NCBI GenBank assembly: GCA_039029355.1
Contig: JBCCGI010000093.1
Span: forward strand, 1 to 28,812
DNA length: 28,812 bases
Direction of reading: 5' to 3'
From: JBCCGI01 sp039029355
Lineage (GTDB): Bacteria > Planctomycetota > UBA1135 > GCA-002686595
In this document: in pieces, positions 1 through 9,164 of the stretch
How positions within the stretch are numbered: position 1 is the stretch's first letter
How the letters are laid out: the number at the start of each line of letters is the position of its first letter
The notes under the pieces: generated by a model
What the model was told of the DNA's origin: nothing
The model's database searches: none
The model's input: the letters and a program-made list of their open reading frames with translations, nothing else
Made by a program: the position numbers and the translations under genes

Positions 1-577
1 AGTGGATCTGGAAGCTGGTGTTGCAGGCCTCGAACATCACGTTGTCGTGCGAGGTCTGCAGCTCGTCGAGGCCCTTGATCAGCGTGCGGAACTCGCCGCC
101 GCGCAGCTCGGACATCACCGCGTTGAGCGCGCGGTAGCGCGGGATCGGCGTCATCCAGTCGAGGCCCAGGTGCGCGCGGTCGATCGTCGGCAGGATGCCG
201 CACAGCGCGATGCGGGCGTCGAGCTCGGCCGCCTCGGCGCGGGCGCGGTCGAGGTAGGCGTTGAGCGTGCGCTCCATCTCGGACAGGCAGTCCCCCCCCA
301 GCACCAGCGGCGGGAGGTTGGCCTCGAGATTGAAGAGCCCGAGCTCGGTCGTGAAGGGGTCGCCGAGCCGCTCGAGGAGCTCCAGCGCCACCCGCGACGG
401 CTGGCCCGCCTTGTCGACCAGGAAGAACTCCTGCTCGGCGCCGATGCGCCGCACGCCGGCCTCGATGACGCCGCTCGTCAGCATGCGGTCGAGCGCCTCG
501 ACGTCCTCAAGGAGGGCGCGCGTGAAGGCGCGCTGGGCCTCGCCGCCGGTCGTGGATTGAACGTCCTGTTCCCCCAT
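1..577 (-). CDS. GCS2-family glutamate-cysteine ligase-like protein (5' part, runs off the left edge)
   Basis: Reading the minus strand from the ATG at 577 gives 192 residues without a stop up to the window edge, so this is the N-terminal part of a longer protein. It contains RIGAEQEFFLVD (residues 44-55) and TTELGLFNLEANLPP (76-90), which match the glutamate/ATP-binding start of the GCS2 carboxylate-amine ligase family. Known members join glutamate and cysteine by ATP-driven ligation or make related amide bonds in the cytoplasm. Many bacterial GCS2-like proteins with this type of N-terminus are longer and carry extra domains such as CBS pairs; that part lies outside the window, so substrate and domain content cannot be settled. 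It is divergent from the sigma factor at 672, with a 94-nt shared upstream region. The family call is fairly sure; the exact reaction is not. Confidence 0.75.
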   Translation of the reverse strand, partial: MGEQDVQSTTGGEAQRAFTRALLEDVEALDRMLTSGVIEAGVRRIGAEQEFFLVDKAGQPSRVALELLERLGDPFTTELGLFNLEANLPPLVLGGDCLSEMERTLNAYLDRARAEAAELDARIALCGILPTIDRAHLGLDWMTPIPRYRALNAVMSELRGGEFRTLIKGLDELQTSHDNVMFEACNTSFQIH

Positions 578-671
578 GGCGGGCGGGATCGTACCAAGAG
601 CGGAGGCAACGATCCGGTGCCGCGCCCGCGCGATGCGGCGAAGCGGCCAAGAGCACCCTACACTGCCGTTC

Positions 672-1274
672 ATGAACGAGAGCGCCCTCGGCGCGCGCCT
701 CGCGGCCCACGGGACGCGCCTGCGCCTCCTGATCGCCCACCTCGCGGGCCGCGCGGTGAGCGCGCGCGTGGAGGCCGACGACCTGGTGCAGGAGGTCTAC
801 CTCCGCGCCTGGGCCGCACGCGCCGAGCTGCCCGCGTCGGACGATGCCCTCGGGCGGCTGCTCACGCGCATCGCGCGGAACGTCGTGGTGGACGCCGCGC
901 GGGCGATCCGCGCGGCCAAGCGCGACGGCGCGACGGTCCGTCTGGAGCGCAGCGCCTGGAGCCGCGCCGGGGCCCCCCATGCCGCCGACCCGGCCGCCGC
1001 CACGGTCGGGCCGGCCACCCGCGCGGGGATGGCCGAGGACGTCCACCGGCTGGTGCGGGCCTTCGAGGGCCTGCCGCCGGACCACCGGCGCGTGCTCGGC
1101 CTGCGCCGGTTCCAGGGCCTCTCGGCGCGCGAGACGGCGGCGCGCATGGGGCGCTCGGAGAGCGCGGTGCACTCGCTCCTGCGCCGCGCGCTGCTCGCCT
1201 GGGACGAGGCGGGCGGATTTTCCGCCGGATCGCGCGACGAATCCGCGGGCGGTCTGCGCCCAAGCGCCCCATGA
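672..1274 (+). CDS. ECF-type RNA polymerase sigma factor (kinase-linked)
   Basis: This 200-residue protein has the two-domain layout of an ECF sigma factor. Region 2 spans about residues 20-80 with the DDLVQEVYLRAW core (36-47) that binds core polymerase and the -10 element. Region 4 spans about 120-180, including LPPDHRRVLGLRRFQGLSARE and a helix-turn-helix ending SESAVHSLLRRALL. The ATG at 672 was chosen because region 2 begins soon after it; upstream in-frame sequence is unlike the family. The stop overlaps the kinase start (ATGA, 1271-1274), so the two are co-translated. No anti-sigma gene is adjacent. ECF sigma factors encoded next to Hanks-type kinases are known in planctomycetes, and in Vibrio parahaemolyticus the EcfP/PpkT2 pair is controlled by phosphorylation of the sigma factor; that this pair works the same way is inference. 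Confidence 0.88.
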   Translation: MNESALGARLAAHGTRLRLLIAHLAGRAVSARVEADDLVQEVYLRAWAARAELPASDDALGRLLTRIARNVVVDAARAIRAAKRDGATVRLERSAWSRAGAPHAADPAAATVGPATRAGMAEDVHRLVRAFEGLPPDHRRVLGLRRFQGLSARETAARMGRSESAVHSLLRRALLAWDEAGGFSAGSRDESAGGLRPSAP

Positions 1275-2914
1275 GCGACGACTCCCTCGACGACCTCCTC
1301 GACCGGCTCGTGGCCGAGTACTCCGACCGCGTGGCCGCGGGCGCTGCGCCCGACGCCAGGCGCTTCCTCGAGCGCGCCCCCGCCGCCGCCCGGCCCGGGC
1401 TGGAGCGCTGCCTGAAGATGATCGACGCCGGCACCGCGGCCACGCCGGGGGCGCCGGCGCCGCTCGCGCCGAACCGGCGCCTCGACCAGTACCGGCTGCT
1501 GCGCGAGCTCGGCCGCGGCGGCATGGCCATCGTGTGGCTCGCGCGCGACGAGACCCTCCAGCGGCCGGTCGCGCTGAAGCTCCTGCGCCCGGGCCTGGCC
1601 TTCGAGGCGCGCCACGTCGACCGCTTCCGGCGCGAGGCGCTCGCGATCGCCAAGCTGTCCCACCCCCACATCGTCGCGGTGCACGGCGTCGGCGAGGCGG
1701 AGGGGCACCACTACATCGCGATGGAGTTCCTCGAGGGTCCGTCGCTCGCCACCGTCCTGACGGCGGTCGAGGCGGACGGACGGCGAACGCCCGAGGCGCT
1801 GGCGCGGGCGGCCGGCGCGCCGGCGCTCGCGGCCGACGTCGAGACGTACGAGCAGGCCGTCGCGCGCCTCCTCGCCCCCGTCGCCGACGCCCTCGACGCC
1901 GCCCACGCGGCCGGCGTGGTGCACCGCGACGTGAAGCCCTCGAACCTGCTCCTGCGCGCCGATGGCACGGCGGTGGTGTGCGACTTCGGGCTCGCCAAGG
2001 GCGGCGAGGATCCGGCGCTGTCGCTCACGGGCGAGCCGCTGGGCACGCCCTACTACATGTCGCCCGAGCAGGCGGTCTTCTCCGGCGGGCGGGTCGACCA
2101 CCGCACCGACGTCTACAGCCTGGGCGTGACGCTCTACGAGGCGCTCTCCGGCCGGCGGCCCTTCGGCGGCGGCAGCGCTCTGGAGGTCATGGAGGCGATC
2201 CGCACCCAGTTCCCGCCGTCGCTCGCGGGCACCGGTGCGCGCGCGACGCGCGACGCCGACGCCGTCGTGCACCGCGCGATGGCGCGCGAGGCCGAGGACC
2301 GCTACGCCTCGGCCGCGGACCTCTCCGCCGACCTCGCGGCCCTCGCCGAGCGACGGCCGACGCGCGCGCGCCAGGCCGGCGGCGGGGCGATGCAGCGGTT
2401 CGCGCAGCACATGCGGCTCGCGAGCTCGGGGCAGCCGTACGAGTACCGCTCGGCGCGCACCTTCCTCGGCCTGCCGCTCGTGCACGTCTTCGCCGGTCCG
2501 CGCACGCCGGGCGCGACGCGCGTCGCCAAGGGCTGGTTCGCCGCCGGCGGCGAGCGCGCGATCGGCGCCTTCGCCTTCGGGCGCGAGGCCTACGGCGGCT
2601 TCGCGATGGGCGCCATCGCCTGCGGGCTGGTGGCCCACGGGGCGCTTGGTGTCGGGCTGATCGCGATCGCGGGGCTCGGGCTCGGGCTCTACTCGTTCTC
2701 GGGGCTCGCGCTCGGCTACCTCGCCTTCGGCGGCGTCGCGCTCGGCTACGGCGCGATCGGCGGGTTGGCGTACGGGCGCTATGCGGTCGGCGGCTCGCCC
2801 CACGGGCAGCACGTGATCGGCGACCGCGAGGCCGACCCGGAGGCCCGCGCGTTCTTCGACGACGCGATCCCGCTGGTGTTTGAGTGGATCACGGGCCGGA
2901 TGGGGAGCGGCTAG
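1271..2914 (+). CDS. Hanks-type Ser/Thr protein kinase with C-terminal Gly/Ala-periodic hydrophobic domain
   Basis: This 547-residue protein carries a complete kinase domain at about residues 74-360: glycine loop GRGGMA (81-86, with Ala in place of the third Gly), VALK lysine K103, E122, HRDVKPSN (218-225), DFG (238-240) and GTPYYMSPEQ (258-267). The catalytic residues are all present, so it should be active. An insert of about 30 residues (165-195) lies between beta-5/alpha-D and the catalytic loop. After the kinase, residues 395-420 (FLGLPLVHV...) lead into a tract of about 85 residues (430-517) with Gly roughly every 2-6 residues and Ala/hydrophobics between, looking like a coil or membrane-lying repeat. 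No conventional transmembrane helix with flanking charges is evident. The start overlaps the sigma-factor stop, which suggests the kinase acts on or with that sigma factor (inference). Confidence 0.92.
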   Translation: MSDDSLDDLLDRLVAEYSDRVAAGAAPDARRFLERAPAAARPGLERCLKMIDAGTAATPGAPAPLAPNRRLDQYRLLRELGRGGMAIVWLARDETLQRPVALKLLRPGLAFEARHVDRFRREALAIAKLSHPHIVAVHGVGEAEGHHYIAMEFLEGPSLATVLTAVEADGRRTPEALARAAGAPALAADVETYEQAVARLLAPVADALDAAHAAGVVHRDVKPSNLLLRADGTAVVCDFGLAKGGEDPALSLTGEPLGTPYYMSPEQAVFSGGRVDHRTDVYSLGVTLYEALSGRRPFGGGSALEVMEAIRTQFPPSLAGTGARATRDADAVVHRAMAREAEDRYASAADLSADLAALAERRPTRARQAGGGAMQRFAQHMRLASSGQPYEYRSARTFLGLPLVHVFAGPRTPGATRVAKGWFAAGGERAIGAFAFGREAYGGFAMGAIACGLVAHGALGVGLIAIAGLGLGLYSFSGLALGYLAFGGVALGYGAIGGLAYGRYAVGGSPHGQHVIGDREADPEARAFFDDAIPLVFEWITGRMGSG

Positions 2915-2925
2915 GAGCCGGCCCG

Positions 2926-2956
2926 AGGCGCCGCGCCTTTCCGGCCCAACCGGGCC
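2926..2956. terminator. Two short GC hairpins between convergent genes (possible bidirectional terminator)
   Basis: The 65-nt gap between the kinase stop and the ileS stop holds a 5-bp stem AGGCG/CGCCT with a 3-nt loop (2926-2938, followed by TT) and a second 5-bp stem GGCCC/GGGCC with a 4-nt loop (2943-2956). They lie where both convergent transcripts should end. Stems are short and U-tracts are weak, so this is only a candidate. Confidence 0.3.
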
Positions 2957-2979
2957 CGGTCGCCGTGCCCTGCGGCGTC

Positions 2980-6153
<3,174 letters not shown>

Positions 6154-6201
6154 GGCGAGCAGAGTCTACGGAAGCCTCGCTCGCGCTACCATGCGAGGAC
6201 C

Positions 6202-6900
6202 ATGAAGCCGCTCTCCTCCGCCGCCCTGCTCGCGTGTCTGGTCGCCGCCGCCACCGCCCTCGCCGGGCCCGCCGCCCCCGCGCTCCCCCAGGACGCGCCG
6301 GTGCCGAAGGAGCTCGAGGGCAAGGGCAAGAAGACCTACCAGATCGGCAGTCCGATCCCCTCGTCGCTCAAGCTGCCGGACCTGGACGGCAAGGAGCGGC
6401 GCGTCTTCCCCGAGGAGTCCGAGCCGATCGTCGTCCTGGCCTGGTGGTCGCTGCGCGACCCGCTGTGCCGCAAGGCCGAGCCGAAGCTGGTCAAGCTCGC
6501 CGCCGATTACGCCCGCCACGGCGTATCGCTCTACCTGGTCGAGTCGAACTACGACGAGCTCGTGGCCGGTGTGGGCGACCCGCTGGACAAGGTCAAGAAG
6601 TTCCGCAAGGACGCCAAGCTGAAGCTGCCGCTCTTGATCGACCGCGGGAACAAGGTCGCCGACGACTTCGACGCCCTGTCGTCGAACCAGGTCTTCGTCA
6701 TCGACAAGGCGCGGGTGCTGCGCTACTCCGGCGCGATCGACAACGACCCCGAGTCGCGGCTCCGGGACGAGGCCCGCGTCGACTATCTGCGCGACGCGCT
6801 CGAGGCGATCCTGGACGGCAAGCCGGTGGAGAACGCGCTGACGCGCGCCAAGGGGCGCAAGCTGAAGCGCGAGCGCAAGCCGGAAGCAGCGACCAAGTAG
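6202..6900 (+). CDS. Exported thioredoxin-fold (redoxin/TlpA-like) protein with degenerate active site
   Basis: The 232-residue protein starts with a signal peptide (about residues 1-22, hydrophobic core ALLACLVAAATALA, likely cleavage near AGPA). A thioredoxin fold follows at about 48-195: SLKLPDLDGKERR, then VVLAWWSLRDPLC (77-89), VSLYLVESNYDEL (108-120), LPLLIDRGNKVADDF (132-146) and VFVIDKARVLRYSGAIDND (154-172). In redoxin relatives the active site reads C-P-x-C; here it is D86-P-L-C89, so the nucleophilic Cys is replaced by Asp. The usual Thr-Pro before the FVID strand is S151-N152, so the cis-Pro is also gone. It is therefore unlikely to act as a normal thiol-disulfide oxidoreductase. 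The C-terminus is Lys/Arg rich (about 215-227). Its role is unknown; binding, scaffolding or one-Cys chemistry are possible. The downstream neighbour is convergent. Confidence 0.82.
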   Translation: MKPLSSAALLACLVAAATALAGPAAPALPQDAPVPKELEGKGKKTYQIGSPIPSSLKLPDLDGKERRVFPEESEPIVVLAWWSLRDPLCRKAEPKLVKLAADYARHGVSLYLVESNYDELVAGVGDPLDKVKKFRKDAKLKLPLLIDRGNKVADDFDALSSNQVFVIDKARVLRYSGAIDNDPESRLRDEARVDYLRDALEAILDGKPVENALTRAKGRKLKRERKPEAATK

Positions 6901-6904
6901 TCGG

Positions 6905-7696
6905 TTAGAGCAGGAAGCGCCCGGCGCCGCCGTCGATCGGCAGGTTGGTGCCGTGGACGAAGGTGTTGCGCCCGGACACCAGGAAGGCGCACAGGTCGCC
7001 GAACTCGCGCGGGGTCCCGACGCGCCCGACCGGGATGCTGGCCACGGCCTTCGCGCGCTCCTCGTCGACCGAGGTGCCGGCGGCCGCGGCGCGGGTCGCG
7101 AAGAGCTCGTCCAGCCGCTCGGTGCCGAACATGCCGGTGCAGACGGTGTTGACCAGCACACCGTCGCCGCCCACCTCGTCGGCCAGGGTCTTCAGGTAGG
7201 CCGTCAGGCCGGCGCGCGCGATGTTGGAGTAGGCCAAACCCGGGTGCGGATGGCGGACCGTGAGCGACGTGAGCGCCAGGATGCGGCCCCAACCGCGCGC
7301 GCGCATCCACGGCAGGACGGTCTGCACCGCGTGCACCGCCGAGTGTGTGATCAGATCGAAGGCGCGGTCCAGCCCCTCGTGCGTCACCGCGAGCGAGCCG
7401 CCGGGCGGAGGCCCCCCGCAGTTGGTCACCAGCACGTCGACCGCGCCGTTGTGCGCGCGGGCGGACTCGAGGTGGCGCGCGAGCGCGCCGCGGTCGGCGA
7501 TGTCGAACGCCTCGCCGAACACGCGGTCGCCGTGCTCCTGCGCGAGCTCGCGCACGGTCGCGGCAAGGCGTGCCTCGTCGCGCCCCGAGAGCGCCACGCG
7601 CGCGCCCTCGGCGAGCAGCGCTTCGGCCACCGCACGACCCAGTCCACCGGACGACGCTAGAACAACCGCACTTCTTTTCGAAAGTTCCAGATCCAT
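6905..7696 (-). CDS. SDR-family oxidoreductase, BKR-like subgroup with atypical catalytic residues
   Basis: The 263-residue protein has the Rossmann fold of short-chain dehydrogenases: N-terminal VVLASSGGLGRAVA (11-24), the NCGG stretch (92-95), the TSLTV strand with Ser144, and a C-terminal LPIDGGAGRFLL typical of 3-oxoacyl-ACP-reductase-like proteins. The dinucleotide motif lacks the first Gly of TGxxxGxG (Leu-Ala here). The expected Tyr-x3-Lys pair aligns with S157 and R161 in AYSNIARAG, although Tyr156 sits next to it. This matches the BKR-like SDR subgroup that is known to lack a perfect tetrad. It probably binds NAD(P) but its substrate and even its catalytic ability are unclear. A GAAAGG ribosome-binding site lies 8 nt upstream of the ATG. 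It ends 4 nt from the stop of the convergent thioredoxin-like gene. Confidence 0.85.
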   Translation of the reverse strand: MDLELSKRSAVVLASSGGLGRAVAEALLAEGARVALSGRDEARLAATVRELAQEHGDRVFGEAFDIADRGALARHLESARAHNGAVDVLVTNCGGPPPGGSLAVTHEGLDRAFDLITHSAVHAVQTVLPWMRARGWGRILALTSLTVRHPHPGLAYSNIARAGLTAYLKTLADEVGGDGVLVNTVCTGMFGTERLDELFATRAAAAGTSVDEERAKAVASIPVGRVGTPREFGDLCAFLVSGRNTFVHGTNLPIDGGAGRFLL

Positions 7697-7813
7697 GGCC
7701 AGCCTTTCAATCGACGGGCGTTCACCACCGTAGCCTCGGTTCGCGCGGCGCCCCCCCATGATTCCAACTTCCAGGTGTCTGACATCACGCCATTGCCCAG
7801 CTACGCTGTATCC

Positions 7814-8389
7814 ATGCCCCCCCGGCGGCCAGAGGAGGAAAAGAGCCTCGCCGTCCTGCGCCTGGAGGCGGTGCGTCGTGGCGAACCAGGAGCCTGGAAG
7901 GAGCTGGTCGCGGCCTACGGACCGCTCGTCCTGTCCGTCGCAAGACGGCACGGACTGCCCGACGAGGACTGCGAGGAGGTCTTCCAGGAGACCTGGGTGT
8001 CGCTGTTCCAACAGCTCGGGGAGATCCGCCGGCCGGGCTCGCTGGTGGCGTGGATCGTCCGCACCGCCCAGCGCCAGAGCTGGTTCGTGCGACGCCGGCG
8101 CGCGGGGACGCGCTCGCGCGAAGACGTCGAGCCCGACCCAGAGAGCCCGGCGCTGCCGCCGGACGACGAGCTCGAGAGCCTGGAGCGGGCCCAGCTCGTC
8201 CAGGACGCGGTCGAGGAGCTGGGCGAGCCCTGCCGCACGCTCTGTCGGGCGCTCTTCTTCGACCGCGAGACGCCCTCCTACGAGGACCTCGCGCGGCGCC
8301 TGGAACGCAGCCCGGGGTCGATCGGCCCCACCAGACTGCGCTGCCTGGCCGACCTGGCCAGGATCCTCGAGCGCCACGGGATCCACTGA
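7814..8389 (+). CDS. ECF-type sigma factor heading the CHAT-protease cluster
   Basis: This 191-residue sigma-70 family protein has region 2 at about residues 25-95 (AWKELVAAYGPLVLSVARRHGLPDEDCEEVFQETW, then a WIVRTAQRQSW segment) and region 4 at about 120-185 (RTLCRALFFDRETPSYEDLARRL, then the helix-turn-helix SPGSIGPTRLRCLADLARIL). An acidic proline-rich linker (about 101-120) joins them. The ATG at 7814 is preferred; an in-frame GTG at 7775 would add 13 residues that do not look like the family. No clear Shine-Dalgarno sequence precedes either. It is followed 115 nt downstream by a zinc-finger-like gene, a TPR-CHAT protease and a subtilase in the same direction. It probably directs transcription of that set, but its promoter motif cannot be fixed from one locus. 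Confidence 0.88.
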   Translation: MPPRRPEEEKSLAVLRLEAVRRGEPGAWKELVAAYGPLVLSVARRHGLPDEDCEEVFQETWVSLFQQLGEIRRPGSLVAWIVRTAQRQSWFVRRRRAGTRSREDVEPDPESPALPPDDELESLERAQLVQDAVEELGEPCRTLCRALFFDRETPSYEDLARRLERSPGSIGPTRLRCLADLARILERHGIH

Positions 8390-8437
8390 GGGCCCGGGCA
8401 AGCCGTTTCACGAAAAGCCCGAAATCGCGGTATTTCT

Positions 8438-8474
8438 GGGCCGGCCCGTTGCACTAAGCGGGTCCTGGAGTGAC
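8438..8474 (+). promoter_or_regulatory. Intergenic palindrome and repeat-like segment upstream of the zinc-finger/CHAT genes
   Basis: The 115-nt gap between the sigma factor and the zinc-finger-like gene holds a perfect 10-bp palindrome GGGCCGGCCC (8438-8447), followed by a segment starting CCCGTTGCACTAAGCGGGTCC (8445-8474) that resembles 13389-13418 beyond the end of the cluster. It may be a regulatory site or promoter used by the upstream sigma factor. That is inference; no consensus ECF promoter could be recognised. Confidence 0.25.
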
Positions 8475-8504
8475 TTGCCCTCTCCCGACGGTGAATCCCG
8501 CACA

Positions 8505-9164
8505 ATGACCTGCCCCTCCTACGACCAGCTCTTCCTCCTCCTGTCCGGCACCGACGCGGGACAGTCCGAGCGCCCGGCCGATCTCGCAACGGCCCAGGAG
8601 CACCTCGATGGAGGGTGCCCGCTCTGCGTCCGGCGGGTGCGGCTGGTGCGTCTCGTGCTCGGCGCCCTGGCGGTGGGCGAGTTCCCCCAGGTGCCCGAGG
8701 CCTGGAGCCGTCAGGTCGAGGCCCTGGCGTCGCCCGGACGCGAGGCGGCCCCGTTCGCGCCGGTGGCGCCCCTCTCGCGCGTGCGCCAGTTCGTCGCCCA
8801 GCTCGTGCTCGACGCCGGGCTGACCGCCGAGCCGGCCCTGGCCCTGCGGGGCGAAGGCCCGGCCGAGCGCCACCTGCTCTACCAGGCGGGGCCCTTCGAG
8901 GTCGACCTGGCGCTGCTGGAGAGCGGCGCCCTGGTGGGCCAAGTGCTGTCCGCAGAGGAGGAGAGCCCGTCACTCGACGGCTGCATCTGCATGCTCCACG
9001 GCGAGGACGAGTCGCGTCAGACCCCCCTCGACGACAACGGCGACTTCCACTTTTCCGGCGTCCAGCCGTCGGCGTACGACCTCGTGCTCGAGGGACCCGA
9101 GGTGCGGGTCCTGGTGCCGGGCATCGAGCTGGGCGCCGACGAGCCCAACGTCGCGCTTGAATGA
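8505..9164 (+). CDS. Small HX4CX2C zinc-finger-like protein with beta-rich C-terminal domain (candidate anti-sigma or CHAT partner)
   Basis: The 219-residue protein has no signal peptide or transmembrane segment, so it is probably cytoplasmic. Near the N-terminus, C3 and H33-x4-C38-x2-C41 resemble the zinc-binding anti-sigma (ZAS) fold, which normally reads Hx3Cx2C. A hydrophobic helix follows (42-57), then an Ala/Pro-rich linker (65-88). The second half (about 91-219) includes HLLYQAGPFEVDLALLESGALVGQVLS and a C-terminal stretch with TPLDDNGDFHFSGVQPSAYDLVLEG. The latter looks like the carboxypeptidase-regulatory/Ig-like beta-sandwich type (FxGVxP-xxYxLxLEGP). The stop overlaps the CHAT start (ATGA, 9161-9164), so the two are tightly co-expressed. 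The position between a sigma factor and a protease suits a cleavable sigma regulator, but this is inference; it could also be an adaptor. Confidence 0.72.
   Translation: MTCPSYDQLFLLLSGTDAGQSERPADLATAQEHLDGGCPLCVRRVRLVRLVLGALAVGEFPQVPEAWSRQVEALASPGREAAPFAPVAPLSRVRQFVAQLVLDAGLTAEPALALRGEGPAERHLLYQAGPFEVDLALLESGALVGQVLSAEEESPSLDGCICMLHGEDESRQTPLDDNGDFHFSGVQPSAYDLVLEGPEVRVLVPGIELGADEPNVALE

Noticed and set aside
7775..7813. GTG start giving a longer second sigma factor
   Set aside because: The extra 13 residues are unlike ECF N-termini, and the ATG at 7814 places region 2 at the usual distance.
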